Part shown: positions 7,309-14,547 of the stretch, piece after piece | Layout: each line of letters opens with the position of its first letter | Numbering within the stretch: position 1 is the stretch's first letter | Origin: Holophagaceae bacterium | GTDB taxonomy: Bacteria > Acidobacteriota > Holophagae > Holophagales > Holophagaceae | Reading direction: 5' to 3' | Length of the DNA stretch: 15,597 nt | Assembly: GCA_003158505.1 (NCBI GenBank) | Contig: PMJK01000096.1 | Location: 8,823 to 24,419 of the forward strand | The notes under the pieces: generated by a model | Database searches by the model: none | What the model saw: the letters and a program-made list of their open reading frames with translations, nothing else | Told to the model about the DNA's origin: nothing | Translations under genes and position numbers: made by a program

Positions 7309-7334
7309 CGGGCCGAAGGCCCGCCCCGAAGGGG
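7309..7334 (+). repeat. Tandem GAA-loop hairpins between the two hydroxylase genes
   Basis: CGGGCC-GAA-GGCCCG (7309-7323) is directly followed by CCCC-GAA-GGGG (7324-7334). Both stems are perfect, GC-only and share the same three-base loop. They end 8 bases before AGGAGGT, the ribosome site of the large subunit. They could shield the mRNA end, set the subunit ratio, or be a REP-like element; no T tract follows, so termination is unlikely. Confidence 0.5.
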
Positions 7335-7354
7335 TTGGGCATAGGAGGTGCACA

Positions 7355-9454
7355 ATGAAGCGGCTCGATTTCCTCAAAGCCACGGGGTCCCTGGGGCTCT
7401 TCATCGTCTTCCCCGTATTCCCGGCCTTCCAGGAGCCCGAAAAGATCCCGGCCCGGCTGGCTGGCTATCCCAAGGACGTCAACGCCTACCTCAAGATCAG
7501 CCCCGACGGCCGCGTGGGCTGTTTCGTGGGCAAGGTGGAGATGGGCCAGGGCAACATGACTGCTCTGTCGATGCTGGCGGCGGAAGAACTGGATGTCCCC
7601 CTGGAGCGGGTGGACATACTCATGGGCGACACGGACCTCTGCCCCTGGGATGGGGGGACCTGGGGATCCCTGAGCGTTTGGCAGTTCGGCCCGGTCCTGA
7701 GGGGCGCTGCGGCGGAGGCCAGGGCCATCCTGGTCCAGATGGCCGCGGAGCGGCTGGGCGTCGTTGCCGCTCGGCTGCAGGTGAAGGACGGCGTGGTGTC
7801 GGTGGTGGGGGATGCCTCCCGGCACGTGTCCTATGGTGAGCTGGTCGAGGGCCGGCGCATCGAGCGGCACCTGCAGGATGTGAAGGTGAAGTCCGTCACC
7901 CAGTTCACCCTGGTCGGCAAGGATGCGCCCCGCATGGACGGGCGCCTGAAGGTGACGGGTGCAGCCAAGTATTCCGCGGACATCGTCCCCCCGGGCACCC
8001 TCCACGCCTGCCTCCTGCGCCCTCCCGCCCATGGGGCCATGCTGCTCTCCGTGGATGTGGCCGAGGCGGAGAAGGTCGCCGGGGTCAAGGTGATTCAGAA
8101 CGGCGATCTGACGGCCGTGCTGCATGCCCGCCCCGACGTCGCCCGGGAAGCCCTGAGCCGCGTCAAGGCCCAGTACCAGCCCTCGCCCTCCACCCTGGAC
8201 GACCGGACCATCTTCGAGCACCTGCTCAAGGCCGCGCCGCCTGCCAAGGAACTGGTGGCCAAGGGTTCCATCCCGATCGGGGAGGCCCGTTCGGAACATT
8301 CCCTGGAGGCCACCTACCTCAACAGCTATGTGGCCCATGCGCCCCTCGAACCCCACACGGCGGTGGCCGAGTGGGAGAAGGGGAGGCTCACCGTCTGGGC
8401 GTCCACCCAGGCCCCCTTCCCGCTGAGAGGGCAGCTGGCCCAGGCCCTGGGCTTGAGCCCCAAGGAGGTCCGCGTCATCACCCCCTTCCTGGGGGGCGGT
8501 TTCGGTGGCAAGGGCATCGCCCCCCAGGCGCTGGAAGCCGCGCGCCTGGCCCGTCTGGCAGGCTATCCGGTGCAGGTGGCCTGGAGCCGGAAAGAGGAGT
8601 TCTTCCTGGACACCTTCCGTCCCGCGGCCCTCGTCAAGATCCGCTCCGGGCTGGACAAGGGCGGACGCATCGCCTTCTGGGAACACCATGTCTATTGCGC
8701 CGGGGAGGCTGAGGCCGAGACGGTCTACGACATCCCCCACCAGCGGATCCTGTCCTCCGGTGGGTGGATGGGAGGCAACCCTCCCGGGCTGCATCCCTTC
8801 GGCATCGGCCCCTGGCGGGCGCCCGCGGCGAACACCAACGTCTACGCCCGGGAGTCCCACATGGATGCCCTGGCCGCCAAGGCGGGCATGGATCCACTGG
8901 CGTTCCGCCTCAAACACCTCAAGAATCCCCGGATGATCGCAGTACTCCATGCGGTCGAAAAAGCGTTCGGGTGGACACCCAAGCCGGCTCCCAGCGGCCG
9001 GGGGGTGGGCGTGGCCTGCGCGGACCACCGCGACACGCTGGTGGCGGCCATGGCCGAAGTGGCCGTGGACAAAAAGTCCGGGGAGGTGAAGGTCAAGCGC
9101 GTGGTCCTGGCCCAGGACATGGGGGTGGTGGTGAATCCCGACGGGGCCCGCCAGCAGATGGAGGGCTGCATCACCATGGGGCTGGGCTATGCCCTCTCGG
9201 AGGAGGTCCGCTTCAAGGACGGGAAGGTCCTGGACCAAAACTTCGACACCTACAGGATCCCCCGGTTCTCCCAGGTCCCGGAGATCCAGACCATCTTCAT
9301 CGAGAATCCCTCCCTGCCCGCCCAGGGCGGGGGCGAACCGGCCATCGTCGTCATGGGCGCCCTCATCGCCAATGCCATCCACGACGCCCTGGGCGTGCAG
9401 ATGTTGCAGCTGCCCATGACGCCCGAGCGGGTCAGGAAGGCGCTGCATCCCTGA
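7355..9454 (+). CDS. Molybdopterin-binding subunit of a xanthine-dehydrogenase-family (IorB-like) enzyme
   Basis: Catalytic molybdenum-cofactor subunit, 699 residues. The ATG at 7355 has AGGAGGT five bases upstream. The N terminus KRLDFLKATGSLGLF looks like a Tat signal with Lys-Arg in place of twin Arg, so export is possible. GKVEMGQGNMTALSMLAAEEL (59-79) and GDTDLCPWDGGTWGS (91-105) match the aldehyde-oxidase/IorB N-terminal region. The Moco part has TQAPFPLRGQ (351-360), GGGFGGK (380-386), GPWRAP (485-490) and GGGEP with the expected catalytic Glu661. A full-length IorB-type protein runs near 700-750 residues, so it looks complete. With only the 2Fe-2S partner and no FAD subunit or cytochrome gene beside it, the electron acceptor is unknown. 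It converges on ruvX after 68 bases. Confidence 0.92.
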   Translation: MKRLDFLKATGSLGLFIVFPVFPAFQEPEKIPARLAGYPKDVNAYLKISPDGRVGCFVGKVEMGQGNMTALSMLAAEELDVPLERVDILMGDTDLCPWDGGTWGSLSVWQFGPVLRGAAAEARAILVQMAAERLGVVAARLQVKDGVVSVVGDASRHVSYGELVEGRRIERHLQDVKVKSVTQFTLVGKDAPRMDGRLKVTGAAKYSADIVPPGTLHACLLRPPAHGAMLLSVDVAEAEKVAGVKVIQNGDLTAVLHARPDVAREALSRVKAQYQPSPSTLDDRTIFEHLLKAAPPAKELVAKGSIPIGEARSEHSLEATYLNSYVAHAPLEPHTAVAEWEKGRLTVWASTQAPFPLRGQLAQALGLSPKEVRVITPFLGGGFGGKGIAPQALEAARLARLAGYPVQVAWSRKEEFFLDTFRPAALVKIRSGLDKGGRIAFWEHHVYCAGEAEAETVYDIPHQRILSSGGWMGGNPPGLHPFGIGPWRAPAANTNVYARESHMDALAAKAGMDPLAFRLKHLKNPRMIAVLHAVEKAFGWTPKPAPSGRGVGVACADHRDTLVAAMAEVAVDKKSGEVKVKRVVLAQDMGVVVNPDGARQQMEGCITMGLGYALSEEVRFKDGKVLDQNFDTYRIPRFSQVPEIQTIFIENPSLPAQGGGEPAIVVMGALIANAIHDALGVQMLQLPMTPERVRKALHP

Positions 9455-9522
9455 TCAGCGAGGTCGTTGGTTGTGGCGCTGCGGCGGAGAATCCAGGAAT
9501 GCCCGAGACTCTTTCAAAGCCA

Positions 9523-9960
9523 TCAACCCAGCGAGGCCACCGGAATCCCCTTGGCCCGGCGCTCCTCCAGCAATTCGCCGAGGATCACCGCAGCCGCCGC
9601 GGCGTCCAGCAGAAGCTTGCGCTTCTCGGGCTTGACGCCCCGCTCCCGCAGAAGGCGCTCCGCCTCGGCGCTGCTGAGGTGCTCGTTCACGAGGTGCAGG
9701 GGCAGGCCCGTGCGGCTCGCCAGCGCCTCGCCAAAGGCACGGGCTGCCGGCGCCGTGGCGCTTTCGGCGCCGTCCTTGTGCCGGGGCAGACCCACGGCCA
9801 GGGCCTGCACGCCTTCTTCTTTGCAGAGGCGGACCAGGCGGCCGAGGGTCCGTTCCTCCTCCTGGGACCACACCTCGAAGGGCGAAGCCAGGATCTCCAG
9901 CTCGTCCGAAAAGGCGAGACCGATCTTCTTGGTGCCATGATCGATCGCAAGCCAGCGCAT
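9523..9960 (-). CDS. ruvX: RuvX/YqgF family Holliday-junction resolvase-like nuclease
   Basis: RNase H-like nuclease of the YqgF family, 145 residues; the family is linked to pre-16S rRNA 5' end processing in some bacteria and was proposed as a Holliday-junction resolvase. First strand IDHGTKKIGLAFSD carries D7; VGLPRHKDG (57-64) is the second signature; E93 in NEHLSS and D119 in LLLDAAAAAVIL complete the acidic set. The ATG at 9960 gives the expected start MRWLAIDHG. The gene diverges from the GMC oxidoreductase across 34 bases and converges on the molybdenum hydroxylase large subunit. It is a housekeeping gene placed between two metabolic ones, without a visible functional tie to them. Confidence 0.93.
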   Translation of the reverse strand: MRWLAIDHGTKKIGLAFSDELEILASPFEVWSQEEERTLGRLVRLCKEEGVQALAVGLPRHKDGAESATAPAARAFGEALASRTGLPLHLVNEHLSSAEAERLLRERGVKPEKRKLLLDAAAAAVILGELLEERRAKGIPVASLG

Positions 9961-9994
9961 GACATCAGCCTAAACCGCTCTTAGGAGACCCGCC

Positions 9995-11596
9995 ATGGAA
10001 TGGGATTACATCATCGTCGGATCGGGGTTCGGCGGCAGTGTGAGCGCCCTCCGGCTCGTGGAGAAGGGCTACAAGGTGCTGGTGCTTGAGAAAGGGCGAC
10101 GTCTTCGGGCCGGCGACTTCCCCAAGACAAACTGGAACCTGAAGCGCTTCTTCTGGCTCCCCCAGGTGGGCTTCCGCGGCCTGTTCAAGATGACCTTCCT
10201 GGGCCATGTCACCGCCCTTTCGGGCGTGGGGGTCGGCGGCGGTTCCCTGGTCTACGCCAACACCCTGCCCATCCCGAAGGATCCGTTCTTTGCGGCACCT
10301 TCCTGGAGCCACCTCGCGAACTGGAAGACCGAACTGTCCGGGCCCTACCAGACGGTGCTGAGGATGCTGGGAGCCACCCGGAACCCGAGTATGACCTATC
10401 CCGACGAAGTGCTCCGGGAAGTCGCCATTGAACTCGGTCGAGAGGACTCCTTTGAACAGACCAATGTGGCGGTCTATTTCGGGAAGACAGGCGAAACCGT
10501 GCCGGACCCCTTCTTCGGCGGAGAGGGGCCGGACCGGACCGGATGCACCCTCTGCGGCGGCTGCATGCTGGGCTGCAACTATGGCGCAAAGAACACCCTG
10601 GACCGCAACTACCTCTACCTCGCCGAGAAGCGGGGACTCCAGATCGAGGCGGACACGGAGGTGACCTGGGTCAAGCCGCTGACCGCCGGTGGGTACGAGG
10701 TCCAGGCTCGCCAAGGCACCTGGGCGATCGCCGCGTTGAACACGAAGAGGACCTACCAAGCGAAGCAGGTCATCTTCGCCGGGGGTGTGCTCGGGACCGT
10801 GCCCCTCCTGCTGAAGCTCAAGGAACACGCGTCGGGCCTCCCGGCGCTCTCGGGCCGCGTCGGCGATTTCGTGCGTACCAACTCAGAAGTCCTGCTGGGG
10901 GTCGTCACCCAGCGGCGCGACAGAGACCTGTCCCAGGGCATTGCCATCGGCTCCATCCTGCACACGGACGAGCACTCCCATCTGGAGCCTGTGCGCTATT
11001 CGGCCGGAGCCGGGGTCTTCCGTCCCCTCATGATGCCCGCGGCCCCCGGGGATACCATCGGCCGGCGATTCGGCAACGCCCTCGGGATGGTGGTGCGCCA
11101 GCCCCTCCGTACGCTGCGGACCTTCCTGGTGCCGGACTGGGCGAAGTACACCATGATCCTGCTGTACATGCAGACCGTGGATGGACACATTCGCATGCGC
11201 CTGGGCCGCAGCTGGCGCACAGGCTTCACCCACTGGACAGTCACAGAACCAGGAGATGGTCCCCCGGCCAAGGCCTGGACGCCGGAAGCCACGGACCTGG
11301 CCGAGCGGGTCGCCCGGCACCTGGACGGCTATCCCACCAGCCTGCTCACCGAGACGCTCCTGGGCATCCCCACCACCGCCCACATCCTGGGCGGCGTCCC
11401 CATGGGCGAGTCGGCGGAAACCGGTGCCATCGACCACCGGCACCGGCTGTTCGGCTACGAGGGACTGTATGTCATCGACGGATCGGCCATCTCCGCCAAC
11501 ATCGGCGTGAATCCCTCCCTCACCATCGCCGCGCTGGCCGAGCGTGCCATGACCTTCATTCCGCCCAAGGGAGAGTCGGAACGGATTTCTGCCTGA
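9995..11596 (+). CDS. GMC-family FAD oxidoreductase, cholesterol-oxidase-like
   Basis: Flavoprotein oxidoreductase, 533 residues. The FAD site GSGFGGS (9-15) with LEKG (31-34) starts a Rossmann domain; GVGVGGGSLVYAN (77-89) is the second flavin loop. The C-terminal domain has H463, GAIDHRHRLFG and YVIDGSAISANIGVNPSLTIAALAER with N506, matching the cholesterol-oxidase/GMC C terminus. Residues 184-194 read CTLCGGCMLGC, a four-cysteine pattern known in this cholesterol-oxidase-like subset (not in classical GMC enzymes), whose metal or cluster is unclear. There is no signal peptide or membrane helix at the start. AGGAGA lies six bases before the ATG. The alkyltransferase starts 19 bases downstream, possibly in one transcript. 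Substrate is unknown; sterol or other alcohol oxidation is a family-level inference. Confidence 0.87.
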   Translation: MEWDYIIVGSGFGGSVSALRLVEKGYKVLVLEKGRRLRAGDFPKTNWNLKRFFWLPQVGFRGLFKMTFLGHVTALSGVGVGGGSLVYANTLPIPKDPFFAAPSWSHLANWKTELSGPYQTVLRMLGATRNPSMTYPDEVLREVAIELGREDSFEQTNVAVYFGKTGETVPDPFFGGEGPDRTGCTLCGGCMLGCNYGAKNTLDRNYLYLAEKRGLQIEADTEVTWVKPLTAGGYEVQARQGTWAIAALNTKRTYQAKQVIFAGGVLGTVPLLLKLKEHASGLPALSGRVGDFVRTNSEVLLGVVTQRRDRDLSQGIAIGSILHTDEHSHLEPVRYSAGAGVFRPLMMPAAPGDTIGRRFGNALGMVVRQPLRTLRTFLVPDWAKYTMILLYMQTVDGHIRMRLGRSWRTGFTHWTVTEPGDGPPAKAWTPEATDLAERVARHLDGYPTSLLTETLLGIPTTAHILGGVPMGESAETGAIDHRHRLFGYEGLYVIDGSAISANIGVNPSLTIAALAERAMTFIPPKGESERISA

Positions 11597-11615
11597 GGGC
11601 AGACGGGACTCCTCC

Positions 11616-12092
11616 ATGCCCGGTATCTGTTCCTTCCTTACCGCCCTCGGCCGGGTCCACCTGACCTGGACGGCCGAGGGCATCTGCGGCCTGCGGTTCC
11701 AGGAAGGGCTCCCGGAGCACGAGGACAAGTCCGCCCCGATCTGGGTATTGGAAGCCATGCGCAGGCTCATGTCGCACCTCGCGGGCCACCGCCAGGAACT
11801 GGGGGACATCCCCTTGGACCTGTCGGACCTGACGCCCTTTCAGCGCCGCGTAGCGGAGGTGTTGCGGGGCACCCGACCTGGAGAAACGATCAGCTACGGC
11901 GAGGTGGCCCTCCTGGCCGGCCGTCCCGGTGCCGCACGGGCCGTAGGGCAGGCCGTGAAGGCGAACCCGATTCTCATCCTCGTCCCCTGCCACCGGGTGG
12001 TGGCCGCGAATGGACCCGGCGGCTGGAGCGCCTTCGGCACCCCGGAGCGCAAGGCGCGTCTGCTGGAGATCGAGCGAATCACAGCCGATTGA
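11616..12092 (+). CDS. ogt: Methylated-DNA-protein cysteine methyltransferase (O6-alkylguanine repair)
   Basis: Suicide DNA-repair protein that transfers an alkyl group from O6-alkylguanine to its own cysteine; 158 residues, the size of Ogt. The acceptor is C125 in the diagnostic PCHRVVA. Upstream are the helix-turn-helix TPFQRRVAEVLRGTRPGETISYGEVA (73-98) and R108 of RAVGQAVKANP, the arginine finger; downstream GGWSAFGTPERKARLLEIE closes the active-site fold. No Ada-type zinc domain precedes it, so it is Ogt-type rather than Ada. It starts 19 bases after the GMC gene with a weak ribosome site. Its last 14 bases overlap the end of the convergent SDR-like gene. Confidence 0.92.
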   Translation: MPGICSFLTALGRVHLTWTAEGICGLRFQEGLPEHEDKSAPIWVLEAMRRLMSHLAGHRQELGDIPLDLSDLTPFQRRVAEVLRGTRPGETISYGEVALLAGRPGAARAVGQAVKANPILILVPCHRVVAANGPGGWSAFGTPERKARLLEIERITAD

Positions 12093-12738
12093 TGTCCCGG
12101 GTTTCCAGCACAGCCTTCGGCGCTCCCTGCAGCGCTGCGTGGATCATGGCCTTGCCGAGCTGCTCGGTGGTCGTGAGGCTGTCGGGCGCAACCGCCTTCA
12201 GGAGTGGCAGGATCGGCCCCAGAACGCGGTAGAGGATCCGGTAGAGCCGGGTGCTGGAGGTGATGCCGTGGAGGGGCTGGATGACGCCGGGGCGGAACAG
12301 GTAGACCGCTTTGAAGGGGAGGCGGAGCAGGGCATTCTCGGTCTGGCCCTTTACCCGGGCCCACATGACCCGGCCGCGCTCGGTGCTGTCCGTCCCCGCC
12401 CCGGACACGTAGCTGAAGGTCATGCCCGGATTGAGCCTGGACAGGGTCCGCGCCACCGCCAGCGTGAGGTCATAGGTCAGCCGGTGGTAGGCCTCCTCGG
12501 TCAGGCCCGTTGAGGTCACACCCAGGCAGAAGAAGCAGGCGTCCAGGCCGGAGAACTCGCCTTCGATCGCTGAAAAGTCGAAAAAATCCTGATGAAGGAT
12601 GTCGCGCAGTTTGGGGTGCGTCCGCCCCGAGGGGCTGCGCCCCACCGAGAGGACCTCAGTCACCTGGGGATCCAGCAGGCATTCATGCAGAACGCCCTGA
12701 CCGATCATGCCCGTCGCCCCGAACAGCAGGATCTTCAT
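12079..12738 (-). CDS. SDR-like NAD(P)-binding oxidoreductase (atypical)
   Basis: Rossmann-fold protein of 219 residues. GATGMIG (7-13) is a clear NAD(P) loop; the fold resembles the YbjT/HTATIP2-like group. The usual catalytic Tyr-x3-Lys of SDRs reads W126-x3-K130 (MWARVK), after VSGAGTDSTE, so classical SDR catalysis is doubtful; this looks like a family with a Trp at that position rather than a decayed copy, because the frame is intact. The start is the ATG at 12738, with GGAGGAG four bases upstream. The open frame runs on to 13071, but that extension overlaps murB and lacks family residues. It diverges from murB and overlaps the alkyltransferase at its 3' end by 14 bases. Substrate unknown. 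Confidence 0.85.
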   Translation of the reverse strand: MKILLFGATGMIGQGVLHECLLDPQVTEVLSVGRSPSGRTHPKLRDILHQDFFDFSAIEGEFSGLDACFFCLGVTSTGLTEEAYHRLTYDLTLAVARTLSRLNPGMTFSYVSGAGTDSTERGRVMWARVKGQTENALLRLPFKAVYLFRPGVIQPLHGITSSTRLYRILYRVLGPILPLLKAVAPDSLTTTEQLGKAMIHAALQGAPKAVLETRDINRL

Positions 12739-12768
12739 GAGGCTCCTCCACAGTCCATACTGGACCCG

Positions 12769-13656
12769 ATGTCGCGCCCCCTCCCCGATGACCTGCTGAA
12801 GGTCCCGCACCGCCGGGATGTGCCCCTTTCGCGCCTCACGACCCTGGGCGTGGGCGGAATCTGCCGCTGGCTCTTCGAGCCCACGACCGAACTTGAGGCC
12901 CAGGCCTTTGTCCAAGCCTGCGCCCGCGAAGGCCTGCCCTGGCGGGTCCTCGGTGGCGGATCCAATCTGGTGGTGCTGGGCGACCTGGAGGATCCGGTGC
13001 TCCGGCTGGCCTTCCCGAAGGAGACCCGCCGAGAAGGCCACCGCCTGACGGCCCCCGCCAGCCATGGCCACATCGCCTTGGCGGAAGCTGCGGCGGGCCT
13101 TGGCCTGTCGGGCCTGGAATTCGCCAGTGGCATCCCCGGCTCCGTGGGCGGCGCCATCCGCATGAATGCCGGGGCCTACGGTCGCGAATGGATCGATGTG
13201 CTGGTTCGCTACCGCTTCCTCACCCCCGAGGGGGCGCTGGTGGAGAAGGCGCCGGAACCGGGCGAATTCAGCTACCGGTGGAGTTTCCTCACCGGCGGCC
13301 GCGTGGTTCTTTCGGCCACGGCGGACCTTGTGGAAGGGGATCCGGTCAGGATCCGAGCCCAGGTGGCCGAATACCGAGAGAAACGCGGCACCAGCCAGCC
13401 GCTGTCAAAGCGCAACGCGGGCTGCATCTTCAAGAATCCGCCAGGCCAGAGCGCGGGTCGCCTCATCGACCAGGCGGGCCTCAAGGGCCTGCGCCTCGGC
13501 GATGCCGAGGTGAGTCGCGAACATGCCAACTTCCTCGTGAACCATGGGCACGCCACGGCCACGGAATTCGCTGAACTGATGGAACAGGTTCGCACCCGCG
13601 TCCTTGAGATGCATGGGGTGGAGCTGGAGCCCGAGGTCGAGATTTGGCGGGAGTAG
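12769..13656 (+). CDS. murB: UDP-N-acetylmuramate dehydrogenase MurB
   Basis: FAD enzyme that reduces UDP-GlcNAc-enolpyruvate to UDP-MurNAc in peptidoglycan synthesis; 295 residues from the ATG at 12769. FAD-binding marks are TTLGVGG (24-30), LGGGSNLVV (61-69) and FASGIPGSVGGAIRMNAGAYG (118-138). Catalytic marks are the tyrosine/arginine of FSYR (167-170), C219 in NAGCIFKNPPG (a Cys where E. coli has Ser; this occurs in other MurB proteins) and E289 in LEPEVEIW. No strong ribosome site precedes the start, which lies only 30 bases from the divergent SDR-like gene, so its promoter must overlap that gene or its start. It is followed by ftsQ after 9 bases. murC, the usual upstream partner, is not adjacent. 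Confidence 0.94.
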   Translation: MSRPLPDDLLKVPHRRDVPLSRLTTLGVGGICRWLFEPTTELEAQAFVQACAREGLPWRVLGGGSNLVVLGDLEDPVLRLAFPKETRREGHRLTAPASHGHIALAEAAAGLGLSGLEFASGIPGSVGGAIRMNAGAYGREWIDVLVRYRFLTPEGALVEKAPEPGEFSYRWSFLTGGRVVLSATADLVEGDPVRIRAQVAEYREKRGTSQPLSKRNAGCIFKNPPGQSAGRLIDQAGLKGLRLGDAEVSREHANFLVNHGHATATEFAELMEQVRTRVLEMHGVELEPEVEIWRE

Positions 13657-13665
13657 ACTGACCTG

Positions 13666-14454
13666 GTGTCCATGCTACCCCGCACCCGCCCCAAACAACC
13701 CTGGCTCCCCTGGGCCCGGGCAGGGATCACGCTCGCGGTGCTGGGGTTCGCGGGCTGGGGGCTGATGGAACTGGGCACCCGGTACCTCGGGCTCCAGAAG
13801 CTCGTCATCGAGCAGGTGAATGTCAGCGGCTGCCGGGGTGAGCGGCAGGCAGAAATCCAGAAGCTGGCCGAACAACTGGTACTGGGCAAGCCGCTCTTCT
13901 GGGTGGACGCCGAGGATCTCCGGACGCGGATCGAGGCCAAGCGCTGGGTGCGGGGGCTTCAGATCCGCAAGGATCCACCGGACCGCCTCAGCCTCGCCAT
14001 CGAGGAACGACGCCCGGTACTATGGCTGGTCCGCCCCAATGGCGTATTCCTGGTCTCAGACGACGGAATCCTGCTTGATCGCGTCAACCAAGCCAATTTA
14101 AACCCCATTCCTGTGGTAGTTGATCCCTCCAGCCAGACAGATCATGGACTGGCCCATCTGGTGAGTGCTGCCAGGACCCTCCGCGAAAAGCAGCAGGGTT
14201 TTTATGAACGAATCACCGAGTTGCGTGATGATGCGAAAGGGCCGATTGCCTATATCGAGGGACTTTCCGCACCAATCTATCTTTCCCGACAGGATGTGAC
14301 GAAAAACGTGCCCAATTTCCAGGGGCTCTTCGTGGATCGCCTGTCCCAGCGGCCGGATCTCGCGCGCCTTCGCTATGTGGACCTGAGGTGGGACGATGAG
14401 GTCGCCGTGGGTGAACCCGAGGACGCCCCCTCCTCGGTAAAGCAGCGGCACTGA
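13666..14454 (+). CDS. ftsQ: Cell division protein FtsQ
   Basis: Bitopic divisome protein linking FtsB/FtsL and early and late division proteins; 262 residues. A short basic cytoplasmic tail precedes one membrane helix (about 20-37, ITLAVLGFAGWGLMEL). The POTRA domain (about 44-114) begins LVIEQVNVSG and ends with the typical DRLSLAIEERRPVLWL; the beta domain follows (about 118-250). The start is uncertain: GTG at 13666 with GGGAG 12 bases upstream, or ATG at 13672. It lies 9 bases after murB and is surely co-transcribed. Between about 14090 and 14330 the GC content drops to roughly 54 percent from well over 60 in the neighbours, with the reading frame intact. The C terminus is charged and low-complexity. 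Confidence 0.88.
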   Translation: MSMLPRTRPKQPWLPWARAGITLAVLGFAGWGLMELGTRYLGLQKLVIEQVNVSGCRGERQAEIQKLAEQLVLGKPLFWVDAEDLRTRIEAKRWVRGLQIRKDPPDRLSLAIEERRPVLWLVRPNGVFLVSDDGILLDRVNQANLNPIPVVVDPSSQTDHGLAHLVSAARTLREKQQGFYERITELRDDAKGPIAYIEGLSAPIYLSRQDVTKNVPNFQGLFVDRLSQRPDLARLRYVDLRWDDEVAVGEPEDAPSSVKQRH

Positions 14455-14495
14455 GGCGCGCGGAAAGTCAACGGCGTTTTCTGGACCGGGAATCC

Positions 14496-14525
14496 TCGAT
14501 TTTTCGACGGAAACTGGTATATACC
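14496..14525 (+). promoter_or_regulatory. Candidate control region of ftsA with palindrome
   Basis: The 93-base gap between ftsQ and ftsA is AT-richer than its surroundings. TCGA-TTTT-TCGA (14496-14507) is a small inverted repeat, and GGTATATACC (14516-14525) is a perfect 10-base palindrome whose TATATA (14518-14523) could serve as a -10 box. No good -35 hexamer sits 16-18 bases before it. The layout suggests a separate promoter for ftsA that could be blocked by a DNA-binding protein. Confidence 0.35.
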
Positions 14526-14547
14526 TAGAGCAAGGAAAAGGATCTTC

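Noticed and set aside
7031..9448. Very long open frame on the minus strand opposite the Moco subunit
   Set aside because: High GC keeps antisense frames open. The protein is rich in Gly/His/Gln with no domain pattern, and the plus-strand gene has clear family motifs and a strong ribosome site.
9611..9626. AGAAGC-TTGC-GCTTCT inverted repeat
   Set aside because: It lies inside the ruvX coding region over the KRKLLLD codons and is more likely chance than a regulatory site.
12739..13071. N-terminal extension of the SDR-like protein
   Set aside because: It runs antisense through murB and lacks family residues, while GGAGGAG four bases before the ATG at 12738 marks the start.
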